Below are positions 9,422-19,729 of a DNA stretch of 64,000 bases, piece after piece; the stretch's first letter is position 1, and each line of letters begins with the position of its first letter. Location of the stretch: positions 124,001 through 188,000 of the forward strand of contig JALFJX010000009.1 in NCBI GenBank assembly GCA_022775905.1. The letters are read 5' to 3'. Below the pieces are notes generated by a model. The model saw only the letters and a program-made list of their open reading frames with translations. It did not search any database and was not told the DNA's origin. The translations under genes and the position numbers were made by a program. The stretch comes from Methanobrevibacter sp. (GTDB lineage: Archaea > Methanobacteriota > Methanobacteria > Methanobacteriales > Methanobacteriaceae).

Positions 9422-10849
9422 TTAGAATTTTTTAATGAGGTTTCCTTCACTGTCTACAATATTTACTTCAGCTAATCTCATTTGACTATCCATTGAGTGA
9501 GTAGCACAAGATAAACATGGGTCGTAAGCTCTGATAACCATTTCCATTAAGTTGAAAATTTTGTCATCTACTTCAACACCAGGTTTGATGTAATCTTTAG
9601 CAACTTGGTGAATACCCATTTCCATAGCTGGGTTGTTTTGGATTGTAGCAACAACAATGTTAGCTTTAGTACATAATCCATTGTCATCAGATTCGTAATG
9701 GTGGATTAAAGTACCACGAGGAGCTTCTACAATACCTACACCTTTACCTTCAGTTCTTTCTAATTCATCTGGGAATTTTTGACCAGATAAATCTCCTTCT
9801 AATGCGTTAGCAGCACATTCAGCAGATGCTAATAATTCAATGAGTCTAGCATAGTTGAATAATAATGGTGCTTGAGCATATCCGAAAGCATCACGGAAGT
9901 CTTTGAGAGCTTCTCTTGCGAGAGGTGCTTCAGCAGGCATGTCGTCACAAACATTGATCCTGGATAATGGTGCAACTCTGTAAATACCTTCTGGGTATCC
10001 TAATTCTTTAATGTATGGGAATTTTAACCAGGAGTAAGGTTTTACATGTTCAGCAACAATATCAGTATATTCAGCATTTCTGTATTCTAAAAGGTCGCTT
10101 CCATCTTTATCTTTGATTCTAACGTTACCGTTATATACATCCCAAGTTCCATCAGGTTTTACGAGACCACAGTGTCTGGTGTCACCGAAGTTACCTAAAG
10201 ATGAGATTAAGTCGATGTTTTCTTCAAATACAGGAATAGCTAAGTCTAAAGTAGCTTGTGCTAATTCTACGTTTTGTTTAGCTCTTGCGAGTAAATCTTT
10301 TTGAGTTTCATCATCTAATTCTGTAGAAATACCACCAGGAGTGGAAGAAGTAGGGTGAATTGGACGACCACCGATTTTTCTAACAATTTCTAAACCGTTT
10401 CTTCTGATGTTAATAGCTTGAAGAGCTAATTCAGGCATGTCTTTAATAACTTGGAAAACATTTCTAGTTTTTCTAGTTCCGTTAGGAATGATTAAATCTG
10501 GTGCAGCTAAGAAGTAGAAATGAAGAGCGTGGGAGTGCATGTATGAACCCCAGTTCATGATTTCTCTCATTCTGTATGCATCAGGTAAAATTTCATTGTC
10601 ATCAAATCCGAAAATTTGGTCAACAGCTTTAGCTGCTGCTAAGTGGTGTTGTACATCACAAATACCACAGATTCTAGGTACGATTCTTGGTAATTCTTCT
10701 ACAGGACGACCTTGTAAGAATTTTTCGAATCCTCTGAATTCCATAACGTGTAATCTTGTTTCTTCGACGTTTCCAGCATCGTCAAGGTGTACAGTAATTT
10801 TTGCGTGTCCTTCGATACGGGTAACAGGTTCCATAGTAAGTTTAACCAT
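9422..10849 (-). CDS. mvhA: F420-non-reducing [NiFe]-hydrogenase large subunit
   Basis: Large catalytic subunit of the cytoplasmic Mvh hydrogenase, which oxidises H2 and passes electrons through MvhG and MvhD to HdrABC for flavin-based bifurcation. The four nickel-ligating cysteines are visible: RICGIC (Cys61, Cys64) and DPCLSC (Cys445, Cys448). The 475 residues include the C-terminal stretch after [10 protein letters not shown] did not confirm a maturation-protease site. mvhG ends 1 bp upstream, so translation is probably coupled. Confidence 0.97.
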   Translation of the reverse strand: MVKLTMEPVTRIEGHAKITVHLDDAGNVEETRLHVMEFRGFEKFLQGRPVEELPRIVPRICGICDVQHHLAAAKAVDQIFGFDDNEILPDAYRMREIMNWGSYMHSHALHFYFLAAPDLIIPNGTRKTRNVFQVIKDMPELALQAINIRRNGLEIVRKIGGRPIHPTSSTPGGISTELDDETQKDLLARAKQNVELAQATLDLAIPVFEENIDLISSLGNFGDTRHCGLVKPDGTWDVYNGNVRIKDKDGSDLLEYRNAEYTDIVAEHVKPYSWLKFPYIKELGYPEGIYRVAPLSRINVCDDMPAEAPLAREALKDFRDAFGYAQAPLLFNYARLIELLASAECAANALEGDLSGQKFPDELERTEGKGVGIVEAPRGTLIHHYESDDNGLCTKANIVVATIQNNPAMEMGIHQVAKDYIKPGVEVDDKIFNLMEMVIRAYDPCLSCATHSMDSQMRLAEVNIVDSEGNLIKKF

Positions 10850-10850
10850 C

Positions 10851-11777
<927 letters not shown>

Positions 11778-11792
11778 ATTAATTCCTCCAAT

Positions 11793-12218
11793 TTATTCCT
11801 CAACATTTAATTGTTCTTTTAATGGAGCTGGACCTAATCCTTTGATTCTGCTAACCATCATTTTAACAGCTTCAGAGAATTTTTCACCTTCGGATGCGGA
11901 AATCCAGTCGTGGTGAAGTCTTTCTTTTCCAATTCCCATATCTTCGACTAATTTATAAACTAATCTCATTCTACGATCTAATTTATAGTTACCAGCATCA
12001 TAGTGGCAGTCACCCATGTGACATCCAGCTACAAATACCCCATCAGCACCTTCTTTAAATGCTTTTAAAATAAATTGTGGGTCAATTCTTCCAGAACACA
12101 TTACACGAATAACTCTGATATTCGGTGGGTATTGCATACGTGCAGTACCAGCTGTGTCTGCTCCTCCATAGGAACACCAGTTGCAACAAAACATTACAAT
12201 TTTTACATCATCAGCCAT
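11793..12218 (-). CDS. mvhD: Mvh hydrogenase delta subunit, link to heterodisulfide reductase
   Basis: A 141-aa MvhD/FlpD-type [2Fe-2S] protein that bridges MvhAG to HdrA. Cysteines are at CCNWCSYGG near the N-terminus, VMCSGR, and [17 protein letters not shown]. All are ordinary cysteines; some methanogens use selenocysteine in this family, but no in-frame TGA is needed here. It is the first gene of mvhDGAB, with a GGAGGAGAAACTCT ribosome-binding site and an unusually long upstream leader region. Confidence 0.96.
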   Translation of the reverse strand: MADDVKIVMFCCNWCSYGGADTAGTARMQYPPNIRVIRVMCSGRIDPQFILKAFKEGADGVFVAGCHMGDCHYDAGNYKLDRRMRLVYKLVEDMGIGKERLHHDWISASEGEKFSEAVKMMVSRIKGLGPAPLKEQLNVEE

Positions 12219-12251
12219 AGAGTTTCTCCTCCTCTATAAATATTTCTCCAA

Positions 12252-12279
12252 TTCAGAAAAACATTTTTGCTCTTCTGAA
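12252..12279 (-). promoter_or_regulatory. Hairpin in the mvhD leader
   Basis: TTCAGAA and TTCTGAA form a 7-bp stem (9 bp counting two G-U pairs) with a 14-base loop, about 35-60 bases upstream of the mvhD ATG. If transcription starts near 12400, it lies inside the 5' leader. The function is unknown. Confidence 0.4.
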
Positions 12280-12361
12280 CCAATTTTAAACTTTTTTAAA
12301 AAATTTTAAAATTTTCTTTTTAAAGAATACCGTTTAGGTATGCCTTAAAAACACAATTTCT

Positions 12362-12397
12362 GTACGTAATGAGCTAGCTCAGCATTACATTATGTAC
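12362..12397. promoter_or_regulatory. Palindrome at the mvh promoter, operator candidate
   Basis: A perfect 12-bp palindrome TGAGCTAGCTCA (12370-12381) lies between outer GTAC repeats (12362-12365 and 12394-12397), with a partly symmetrical GTAA...TTAC shell. It is GC-richer than its surroundings and sits just downstream of a TATA-like element, where a repressor could cover the transcription start. It could instead be a leader hairpin. No gene lies in the 317-bp gap 12219-12535 that holds it. Confidence 0.5.
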
Positions 12398-12420
12398 TAA
12401 TTAATATATTTTATTTATAA

Positions 12421-12432
12421 TTAATATAAAGG
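12421..12432 (-). promoter_or_regulatory. TATA-like element of the mvhDGAB promoter
   Basis: On the minus strand the sequence reads CCTTTATATTAA, a good archaeal TATA box. Archaeal spacing puts the transcription start near 12400, which gives a leader of about 180 bases. Other AT-rich boxes nearby (TATAAATAAAATATATT) make the exact choice uncertain. Confidence 0.45.
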
Positions 12433-12535
12433 TTACTTAGACAAAAAAGTCAAAAGATTTATATACTAAAAAAAGAGTCTTAATAAAAATAAAATGAATA
12501 TTAATAACTAAGAAAAAAAGAAAAAATAGATGGAA

Positions 12536-13795
12536 TTACATTCCATCAAGACTCATATCAATCATTTTTTGAGTCTGTTGAGCCAATTCATCAGGAAGGC
12601 CTGTAATATCCATGTTTAAGAATCCTCTAACAATCATAGATTCAGCTTCTTCTTCAAGAATTCCACGAGAAGTCAAGTAGTTAATTTCATCTTCAGAAAT
12701 TTTACCAACAGCTGCTTCGTGAGACATCTCCAAATTAGTTGAACTAGCTTGAAGTTCAGGAACTGCATAAATGAAACTATCATCAGACAATACTAATCCA
12801 TGACATTCCAAATGCCCCTTAACATCAGGAACAGTACCAGCCAAATGACCTCTAGCAAAAATTTGAGATTCATCTTGAGCAACTGCTCTTGAGATAACTT
12901 CAGCTTTAGCTCCTTCTGCATTCAATAATGCTCTTGATCCAACATCAATAATAGAATCTTTTTTACCACCTTGAATACTTTGGAAGATAGCACGTGAATT
13001 TTTACCATCACAGTATGCAGTAGGGAAAGATTGGATACTGCTTACAGGACTTGTCAAAATGTAATTGTTGATATAAGTTGTATTATCCGCTAATTTAATA
13101 CCTGTTCTTGGACGTACAGCAACTTGTTCTGCCCAATTATGAACCATTGTGAAAGTTATTTTTGAACCAGGTTTTAAATACATTTCAGAAACACCAACAT
13201 GCATTGCAGATGAAATGTCATCACCAGTTGCACAACCTGTAATTAAGTGCAATTCTGAATTTTCTTCTGCAATAATGATGTTGTGAGCAGTTTGCATAAT
13301 ATCTTCATCACTGATAAACATACAAGCTTGTACAGGCATTACTTCTTTAGTACCTGGAAGAGATCTTACAAAGTAACCGCTTGTTACTCCTTCCTCTTTT
13401 TCTCTTAATGCAGTTTTTGCAGTGTATTTATCAGCATCCGGTTTAACTACATTCCACATGTAGTCTTCCAACCAATGATATTTATCCAATGCAACAGCCA
13501 TATTCATTACTTCAATTGAATCAGAAATGGAATTGTTAGTAAAAATATTACTTTGATCAACTTGTAAAAAGGATCCTGACCTGTTTTCTTCAGTTGTATC
13601 AACACCAACTTTTAATAAGTCTTTTTTTGTCTGTTTTTTCAAATCATCCAAATCATCAATCATATCAATTGCATTGATTGTTTCATCAGAGAAATTTTCA
13701 ATTGTTACATCAACTCCAAGAGCTGCTTTTTTATCTTTTGCTCTTTCAGCATCCTCATAAACATTGCGCACACTCAACACATCCATTAAAACCAT
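12536..13795 (-). CDS. sufB: SufB/SufD-family Fe-S cluster scaffold
   Basis: SUF scaffold that, with the SufC ATPase, assembles Fe-S clusters, which the neighbouring hydrogenase and polyferredoxin need in large numbers. The protein shows the beta-helix core of the SufBD family, with QSIQGGKKDSIIDVGSRALLNAEGAKAEVISRAVA and the C-terminal EAAVGKISEDEINYLTSRG. The open frame continues up to 13852, but ATG 13795 (or 13786) gives the normal length of about 416-419 residues and is preferred; neither has a clear ribosome-binding site. It overlaps the end of sufC by 41 bp, suggesting translational coupling. Confidence 0.88.
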   Translation of the reverse strand: MVLMDVLSVRNVYEDAERAKDKKAALGVDVTIENFSDETINAIDMIDDLDDLKKQTKKDLLKVGVDTTEENRSGSFLQVDQSNIFTNNSISDSIEVMNMAVALDKYHWLEDYMWNVVKPDADKYTAKTALREKEEGVTSGYFVRSLPGTKEVMPVQACMFISDEDIMQTAHNIIIAEENSELHLITGCATGDDISSAMHVGVSEMYLKPGSKITFTMVHNWAEQVAVRPRTGIKLADNTTYINNYILTSPVSSIQSFPTAYCDGKNSRAIFQSIQGGKKDSIIDVGSRALLNAEGAKAEVISRAVAQDESQIFARGHLAGTVPDVKGHLECHGLVLSDDSFIYAVPELQASSTNLEMSHEAAVGKISEDEINYLTSRGILEEEAESMIVRGFLNMDITGLPDELAQQTQKMIDMSLDGM

Positions 13796-14510
13796 TTTTT
13801 CTAATATCTTCAAGAATTTCACTAGGATTTCCTGAACAGGAAATAACTCCATCTATTAAAACATGTGCTTTATCTGCACTAACAAAGTTTAAAATATAAC
13901 CTAAGTGAGTAATTAAAAGACCACTTCTTTTTCTACTACGTTGTGGTTTGTCCTTATCCAATAGAGTTCCGATTTCGGAAGCTAATAACTCTACATTTTC
14001 AATATCCACACCAGAATCAGGTTCATCAAACATAGTAAAATCAGGCATTTGAGCAAGTAATTGTAAGATTTCAGAACGTTTTACCTCCCCACCTGAAAAT
14101 CCTAAATTAACATCACGGTCTAAAAACTCATCACTGAACTTAAGCTGATCAGCCAATTGTTTCATTCTTGGATTTAATTCATCTTTAACATCTTGGTTAG
14201 AAATAATTTTTAACAAATCTCCTACAGAAATTCCTCTAATTGCAGGAGGAGTTTGGAAACTAACACCAATACCTAATTTAACTCTTTCAGCAGTGCTTAA
14301 TTCAGTAATATCTTGACCTTTAAATTTAATAGAACCCTCAACAACGTTATAATTTGGGAATCCTAAAATAGTTAAAAATAAAGTACTTTTACCAGCACCA
14401 TTTGGTCCTAAAAGAACATGAGTTTCACCTTCAGCAATTGAAAGGTTAACTCCTTTTAAAACTCTTTTTCCGGCTACTTCAACAGCCAAATTTTCTATTT
14501 CAAGTAACAT
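13755..14510 (-). CDS. sufC: SufC Fe-S assembly ATPase
   Basis: A 251-aa ABC-type ATPase that powers the SUF scaffold. Walker A is GPNGAGKST (about residues 35-43), the signature is GFSGGEVKRSEILQ, and Walker B ends in FTMFDEPDSGVDIENV. There are no membrane segments, as usual for SufC. A GGTGATTAT ribosome-binding site precedes ATG 14510. The C-terminus carries an extra Cys pair (CVECAQCL), odd for SufC and translated from the region shared with sufB. Confidence 0.95.
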   Translation of the reverse strand: MLLEIENLAVEVAGKRVLKGVNLSIAEGETHVLLGPNGAGKSTLFLTILGFPNYNVVEGSIKFKGQDITELSTAERVKLGIGVSFQTPPAIRGISVGDLLKIISNQDVKDELNPRMKQLADQLKFSDEFLDRDVNLGFSGGEVKRSEILQLLAQMPDFTMFDEPDSGVDIENVELLASEIGTLLDKDKPQRSRKRSGLLITHLGYILNFVSADKAHVLIDGVISCSGNPSEILEDIRKNGFNGCVECAQCL

Positions 14511-14649
14511 ATAATCACCTTATAACATCAAATATTTTATAACATTATAAATTTTGTTTAACAAAATATATAAAATTTAATAAAACATTGCGAAAATATT
14601 GAAAGAAAAAGTAAATAAAAAAATAATTAAAAAAAGAGAATAACTGAAA

Positions 14650-14916
14650 TTATTCAGTTACAATAATAAATTCGCCAACTTTTTCAACTTTAGCGAAAGG
14701 AACTAATAATAAATCGCCGTTTCTTTTAGCACCTTTAACATGGATATTACGATCACTTTCAACTCTAATAGCAATATCCACGATTTTACCAGTTTTTTCA
14801 TTGATAATTAATTCATCAAGAACTCCAAGGATACGTGCATTGTTGGTAGCTACTTGATAGTTTTTAATTTCACTCCATAATTTCTCTTCTCTTCTAGGAA
14901 TTTGTTTTTGTTCCAT
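14650..14916 (-). CDS. PRC-barrel domain protein
   Basis: An 88-aa small beta-rich protein of the PRC-barrel type: residues 20-88 read as alternating strands (ARILGVLDELIIN, GKIVDIAIRVE, LLLVPFAKVEKVGEFIIV). In archaea such proteins often accompany RNA-processing or cell-division functions; no function can be assigned here. A GGTGATTTA ribosome-binding site precedes ATG. It lies between sufC and cobY with its own spacers. Confidence 0.75.
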   Translation of the reverse strand: MEQKQIPRREEKLWSEIKNYQVATNNARILGVLDELIINEKTGKIVDIAIRVESDRNIHVKGAKRNGDLLLVPFAKVEKVGEFIIVTE

Positions 14917-14971
14917 TAAATCACCTGATAAAAATTAAATTTAGTTATATAAATATTTAATTTCATTATAT

Positions 14972-15580
14972 TTAAATATAGTATTCTTTGTACAGCCTTT
15001 CTGCAACTTTACTATCCAAAAGAGTATTAATATTCAATGCTAATTCCACTTTTGGAATAACAATTTGAGTTTCATCTTGGACAATATTCATACTCTTTAA
15101 TACATTCAATCCAGAAGGAACATTTCCATTGAATTCATATGAATAATCCAAACCCAAATCTTCAAATATTTCCACTGGAACTTGAACAGACAATGCATCC
15201 TTGTCTGATTTCAAATAACAATCCAAAACATCATCCACAGTTTCAGCAGAAATAAACGGTAAATCTGCATTAATAAAAAGCAAAATGTCTTCTTTAGATC
15301 TATTTTCAAAGTAATCTAAAATATATGATAAATCAACCAAATAATCCTTTCCGGAAGTATTTAAAATTTCAAAATCATCATCCAATGATTCAAGATATCT
15401 GGTAGTTTCACAAGAGTGAGGACTAACAGTAATTATTATTTTATCGATTAATTTAGATTCTTTTAAATTATCAAGTACATATTTAATTAAAGGTTTATCA
15501 TGTAATTCAAAAAGAGGTTTTTCGCAAGGAACCTTGAGTCTAGTTCCCCTACCTCCAGCCATCAAAATTGCATAAATCAT
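14972..15580 (-). CDS. cobY: Adenosylcobinamide-phosphate guanylyltransferase CobY
   Basis: Archaeal GTP:AdoCbi-P guanylyltransferase of corrinoid (coenzyme B12) synthesis, needed for the corrinoid of MtrA nearby. It has the nucleotidyltransferase N-terminus MIYAILMAGGRGTRLKVP with the EKPL segment, and an INADLPF site. The family is about 200 aa and this is 202. ATG 15580 starts directly at the conserved strand; an upstream in-frame ATG at 15592 would add four residues. It follows the marker-14 gene with only 17 bp between, a likely operon. Confidence 0.88.
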   Translation of the reverse strand: MIYAILMAGGRGTRLKVPCEKPLFELHDKPLIKYVLDNLKESKLIDKIIITVSPHSCETTRYLESLDDDFEILNTSGKDYLVDLSYILDYFENRSKEDILLFINADLPFISAETVDDVLDCYLKSDKDALSVQVPVEIFEDLGLDYSYEFNGNVPSGLNVLKSMNIVQDETQIVIPKVELALNINTLLDSKVAERLYKEYYI

Positions 15581-15597
15581 GATAAACCACATTATAT

Positions 15598-17064
15598 TTA
15601 AGCGAATTTACCGCCAGCCATTTTCATACGATCTTTAAGAATACATCTACCACCTTGTTTTCCACCAATAGGAACTTTAGGAGTACCCATTGAATTCATA
15701 CAACGAGCCATGATAGCAGACCCTAAAGCAAGACCATCTTCAACAAATACAACATTATCAAATCTATCTTGAACAGATTCCAAAATAAGTTGTGGTTTGC
15801 GACCAGTAATACCAGCTCTTCCGGTAATACCTAAAGCTGAACCTGGAACTATAACCTTTTCTTCAAATGCAACATCCAATAATCTTGTAACAATATTTGT
15901 ACTTACATAATCCAAAGTGGAAAGCAATGTTGGAAGACCATCTGCATCATAGAATTGTGCACCCAATTCCATTAATTCACCTAATTTATCCCCGTTAACA
16001 CCAACATCACAACCAATTAATGTGGTTCCTGCTTTTGTAGCAGCTTCATAATTTAATGGAACAGTACCAAATCTTTCAACATCAGGAACTTTACAGATAT
16101 TAATTAATTTATGAGCCTCAAGTGCATTAGCCTGAGCTTTTTTATGATTAGCTTTTTTCATTGCTTTTTCAGAGAATAAATCTAATGCAGCACCATTTTT
16201 CTTATCAATTAAACCAGAACCTCTAGCAATTGAATCACTGACAACCCCTGCTAAACCTAAGAAGTTACCAATAGTGTTAGCATACGGTTCATTGTCATTT
16301 ACAATACGACCTGCTAAAGTAGAACCGAAGTCAAGGGAAACACATGGGTTTCTATAATCCACATCAGTCCATTTTGCACCTAGTTTAATACCTGCAGTAA
16401 CAAGTTCACCTTCCATTTCATTTGCAACAGTTTCTTTTCCTTCAGGAGGAACTACACTAACAACAGCCCCATCAAACATGATATTTTCTAAAAGAGAATG
16501 TTTTTGCAATCTTTCAGGAAGTTGGGAAATACTCATCGCAGGAGACATTTTACGAGGAGGAATATCTGCTTCAAGACAACCATCTGCAAGTGCAATAATA
16601 AGTTGACCTGCCTCTTCAGCAGTTGCAAAACCTGCAGTTACACCAGTTGATCTTACAACGAAATCCAAATCTTTATCCTTATCAACATTACATTTTCTTA
16701 AAGCTTCTAAAACAGTGTCCCTGACCAATTCAGTTACAGCTTCTTTGGAAAGTTCAATACCCCAAACTGTTTTACCGAATACTTTCTCACCTGCTTTAGG
16801 TTTTCTGATATCCCTTGTCATTTTAACTGTTTTATTGAGCAAATAAGATTCACTTGTGTTTAAGTTTGTTGCCATGACAATACACTTTGTAGTAGTGTTA
16901 CCTAATTCAACAGATGCAGTTACATAAAAAGTATCAGGTTTTTTAACAACACCTGGACTTGCAGGACCTGCTTTTTGAGCAGTTAATGTACCTAAATTGC
17001 CTTCCCTTGATTTAGCAATAACAGGTTTAGGACCTTTGTTAAAAATTTTACTTAAAAAAGACAT
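15598..17064 (-). CDS. Methanogenesis marker protein 14
   Basis: A 488-aa protein of the methanogenesis marker 14 family, found only in methanogens and relatives. It shows an actin/HSP70-like ATPase fold (VELGNTTTKCIV near residue 52, SLDFGSTLAGRIV near 245, and TTLIGCDVGVNG). The function is not established; ASKHA-type folds often act as reactivases, so a role in maturing or reactivating a methanogenesis enzyme is plausible but inferred. It lies between mtrH and cobY, which supports a link to the corrinoid methyltransferase. Confidence 0.85.
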   Translation of the reverse strand: MSFLSKIFNKGPKPVIAKSREGNLGTLTAQKAGPASPGVVKKPDTFYVTASVELGNTTTKCIVMATNLNTSESYLLNKTVKMTRDIRKPKAGEKVFGKTVWGIELSKEAVTELVRDTVLEALRKCNVDKDKDLDFVVRSTGVTAGFATAEEAGQLIIALADGCLEADIPPRKMSPAMSISQLPERLQKHSLLENIMFDGAVVSVVPPEGKETVANEMEGELVTAGIKLGAKWTDVDYRNPCVSLDFGSTLAGRIVNDNEPYANTIGNFLGLAGVVSDSIARGSGLIDKKNGAALDLFSEKAMKKANHKKAQANALEAHKLINICKVPDVERFGTVPLNYEAATKAGTTLIGCDVGVNGDKLGELMELGAQFYDADGLPTLLSTLDYVSTNIVTRLLDVAFEEKVIVPGSALGITGRAGITGRKPQLILESVQDRFDNVVFVEDGLALGSAIMARCMNSMGTPKVPIGGKQGGRCILKDRMKMAGGKFA

Positions 17065-17205
17065 TTTATAACCTCGAGTATAATTAAATTATAATATCTT
17101 TTTATGATAATATAAATTTTATTAAAATAAGTTAGAGCAAAATAAGTTATAATCTTAAAAAAAATGCTTAAAAAATAGTTAACAATTAAATAAATATAAG
17201 TAAAT

Positions 17206-17231
17206 GATTAGATGAAATAAATCATCTAATC
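17206..17231 (-). terminator. Terminator after mtrH
   Basis: GATTAGATGA (17206-17215) and TCATCTAATC (17222-17231) form a perfect 10-bp stem with a 6-base loop 19 bp after the mtrH stop. A T-rich stretch follows on the minus strand. It separates the mtr operon from the marker-14 gene. Confidence 0.7.
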
Positions 17232-17249
17232 TAGACCCTATATATTTAT

Positions 17250-18182
17250 TTATAATAATTTGTTAATTGGGTGTTCTTCTACTGGTTCGGTACCAATATC
17301 TTTAGCAGCTTCTGCAATCATAATATCTGCCATACCACAAGCAGGGAATGCAAGTCTTGCGTTTTCGATAGGTCCGAAGAGTACGAAGTCTCCACCAGCC
17401 ATTTGTTGAACGATGTTAGAACCGATATCACAAACAGGCCATGCTTCTTTGTGTTCTTTTTTGTATCCTCTTAACCAGTCCCATGCGGATGGAACGTTGT
17501 GGATACCAGATCCAACTGGGTAACCCCATTTGGATTTAACTGCGAAAGAAGTTCTTACTGCAGGTCCAGCACCTTGACCTAATGGAGTAACTGCTACATC
17601 CATGAATGGTTTGGTAATTCCACATTCTTCAGCCATTTCGAGAATACCTTGGTCGATTACATCTCCACCGTTTTCCCAGATTTCGATTTTACCTGCAACA
17701 CCAGGGTTCATTGGGTTGAAACCTAAGAGAATGGATGCATCGATGTCGGAGTTTTTAACTGCTTCAATTTCTGCTGGTTCTGCAGCCATACTTAAAGAGT
17801 TGTAAACAGCTCTGTCAGTTAATCCAACTTCTTGTACGTATTCTACACCTGCAATTTTTGCTGCAGCTGCAGTTGAGTCTATAAGGAAAGGTTTGTCACA
17901 GATGTCTCCTACAAATTCTAAGTATTTTACCATAGCTTCTGCAGTAGCACCGAAAGTTTGTACAATACAAGGGTTTCCAGTTACATCAGACATTTCTTCC
18001 ATAGTTTTAATTCTTTCTTCAGCAGCATCTTTATCGAAGACACCAGTTTTTTCATCACTAATAATATTGTGTCCACCGTAGAAGATAGTACCAGCTAATA
18101 CAGTTGGGTATTCACCAGGTTGGCCCCCCATTTTCATACCAGCAACATCAACTACGAGTTGTTCTTTATCAAATCTAAACAT
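17250..18182 (-). CDS. mtrH: Tetrahydromethanopterin S-methyltransferase subunit H
   Basis: Peripheral 310-aa subunit of the Na+-translocating Mtr complex; it catalyses methyl transfer from methyl-H4MPT to the corrinoid on MtrA. The TIM-barrel features fit (GGQPGEYPTVLAGTIFYGG near residue 17, GFNPMNPGVAGKIE, PVGSGIHNVPSAWDWL). It is soluble, last in mtrEDCBAFGH, with a GGAGGATTATACTT ribosome-binding site. Length is typical. Confidence 0.97.
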   Translation of the reverse strand: MFRFDKEQLVVDVAGMKMGGQPGEYPTVLAGTIFYGGHNIISDEKTGVFDKDAAEERIKTMEEMSDVTGNPCIVQTFGATAEAMVKYLEFVGDICDKPFLIDSTAAAAKIAGVEYVQEVGLTDRAVYNSLSMAAEPAEIEAVKNSDIDASILLGFNPMNPGVAGKIEIWENGGDVIDQGILEMAEECGITKPFMDVAVTPLGQGAGPAVRTSFAVKSKWGYPVGSGIHNVPSAWDWLRGYKKEHKEAWPVCDIGSNIVQQMAGGDFVLFGPIENARLAFPACGMADIMIAEAAKDIGTEPVEEHPINKLL

Positions 18183-18195
18183 AAGTATAATCCTC

Positions 18196-18435
18196 CTATA
18201 ATAAGGTAGATAACATTGAAGCTAAACCGAATTTAATAGCTACAACTAAAATCATTAATCCAAGTATAATACCATATAATATACCAACATCTCTACCAGT
18301 TTGTTGGCCTAAACGTTGATAATATTCTCCAACAGTGAAATCAACTTTTTCTTCTGCTGCATCTAATTTAGCAACAACTTCGTTGAATTCATCTGAGGAA
18401 ACCATTACCTGAGGTATTGAATTTTCTTCACTCAT
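18196..18435 (-). CDS. mtrG: Tetrahydromethanopterin S-methyltransferase subunit G
   Basis: A 79-aa Mtr subunit with a cytoplasmic N-terminal helix ([14 protein letters not shown]) and one C-terminal membrane segment. ATG 18435 (MSEENSIP) is chosen over the upstream in-frame ATG at 18468 because GAGGTGTTATT lies immediately before it, and the longer version would overlap mtrF. Position between mtrF and mtrH matches the standard operon order. Confidence 0.93.
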   Translation of the reverse strand: MSEENSIPQVMVSSDEFNEVVAKLDAAEEKVDFTVGEYYQRLGQQTGRDVGILYGIILGLMILVVAIKFGLASMLSTLL

Positions 18436-18445
18436 AATAACACCT

Positions 18446-18652
18446 CTATAATCCTGCTGCTTTTGCAATGAAAGGAATAATTACGATTAAAAGAGTTGCA
18501 ATACAAGCACCGATAGCAAATCCTTTGAATCTGGTTGCGAGTAAACCAGCGAATAATTTACCTTCTCTTGCAAGGAGTTTTGAACTGTATTCAGCATCAT
18601 CAGCTGCAGTTTTCATTCCGCCTATATTTGGTTTGTTTGAAATTTGTACCAT
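18446..18652 (-). CDS. mtrF: Tetrahydromethanopterin S-methyltransferase subunit F
   Basis: A 68-aa small subunit: the N-terminal cytoplasmic part resembles the MtrA-tail family ([22 protein letters not shown]) and one membrane helix occupies roughly residues 43-66. It anchors next to MtrA. A GAGGAATGAATT ribosome-binding site precedes ATG. Confidence 0.93.
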   Translation of the reverse strand: MVQISNKPNIGGMKTAADDAEYSSKLLAREGKLFAGLLATRFKGFAIGACIATLLIVIIPFIAKAAGL

Positions 18653-18665
18653 AATTCATTCCTCC

Positions 18666-19382
18666 TTAGAATAACAAGAATAAAGTACCAAGGATTAAAG
18701 TGAAAGCTAATCCGATCATTATACCTTGAACTTTACCAGAGTAATTACCAGCCATATTTCTTTGAATAGCACCGACCATATCGATTTTAGTGTTAATATC
18801 CCTAATTCTTGCTTCAATGAGACCAGTTTCAGCAGAAACAACCCTAATTGCTTCTCCTTCTTCTTCCTCAGCGTCGTCGCCTTCTACAGAAATAACCATA
18901 GCTTCTTCTTCAAAAGCACCTGGATCTTTTTCTACACATTCATTAATTTTTGATTGAATTGCTCCGATATCTTCGGTATCAATTAAGTCAACAATTTCTA
19001 ATTGTTGTTGGAATCTTTCAACACCTTCGAGTGGAACATTTTCTACGAAAGGAATAGCTCCAGTAGCACCAACAATTTTCTTTTTGTCAGGGTCAGCACC
19101 GTTTGCGTGTAAAGCTTTAAAACTTTGACCAGTGATGTGACCTTGTACTTCAGCACCAGCTAATATTAAGAAACGAATATTAGGGTTGGAAATAATGTTA
19201 GCAACAACTTTTTCAATTCCTAAGTTTTCTGTTTTACATGGACCTGCGATTGCTGCTCCAGAAAGTTCAGCTTCAATGTGGGAAGCTAAAGTGGTTACTG
19301 CAACAGGGCTTTCAGGATCACCTACAATGTAATCCCCACTAATAACCGGCCAGCCATCTGCAGGAGCTTTTTTATCAGCCAT
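18666..19382 (-). CDS. mtrA: Tetrahydromethanopterin S-methyltransferase subunit A (corrinoid protein)
   Basis: A 238-aa subunit binding the cobamide that shuttles the methyl group to coenzyme M. The conserved N-terminus ([19 protein letters not shown]) and the histidine in AEVQGHITG (His82; His84 in Methanothermobacter numbering) that ligates cobalt are present. A C-terminal membrane helix (about 217-238) anchors it. Its ribosome-binding site is inside the last codons of mtrB, so translation is coupled. Confidence 0.97.
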   Translation of the reverse strand: MADKKAPADGWPVISGDYIVGDPESPVAVTTLASHIEAELSGAAIAGPCKTENLGIEKVVANIISNPNIRFLILAGAEVQGHITGQSFKALHANGADPDKKKIVGATGAIPFVENVPLEGVERFQQQLEIVDLIDTEDIGAIQSKINECVEKDPGAFEEEAMVISVEGDDAEEEEGEAIRVVSAETGLIEARIRDINTKIDMVGAIQRNMAGNYSGKVQGIMIGLAFTLILGTLFLLF

Positions 19383-19712
19383 CTATAAAACCCCCATTGC
19401 TTGTAAGATTGGTAATGCAGCAAAGATAATGAATGATGCTAATAAGAAACCATATACCATGTTAGTTAATAATCCTGCAGTAACATAGGAACCTTCCCTT
19501 CCAGGGTAAGCGCCAACAGGACTGGTGTATGGGTCTAATGATGCCATTAATTCATCAGCAGCCAATTCGACTTTTGCTACTTGTTCATTTACTTCATCCA
19601 TAGATAGGAGAACAACTCCTGAACCTAAAGATGATCCGATAACCCCAGATACAGGGTCATATGCGAAATTCATTTCAGGTACGATTTGTACCATAGGTAA
19701 CATTTGAGCCAT
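19383..19712 (-). CDS. mtrB: Tetrahydromethanopterin S-methyltransferase subunit B
   Basis: A 109-aa Mtr subunit with one C-terminal membrane helix (about 82-108). ATG 19712 (MAQMLPMVQ) is chosen because GGAGGAATTAAAT precedes it at ideal spacing; an upstream in-frame ATG (19727) lacks one. The stop codon abuts the mtrA start. Confidence 0.95.
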   Translation of the reverse strand: MAQMLPMVQIVPEMNFAYDPVSGVIGSSLGSGVVLLSMDEVNEQVAKVELAADELMASLDPYTSPVGAYPGREGSYVTAGLLTNMVYGFLLASFIIFAALPILQAMGVL

Positions 19713-19729
19713 ATTTAATTCCTCCAAAT

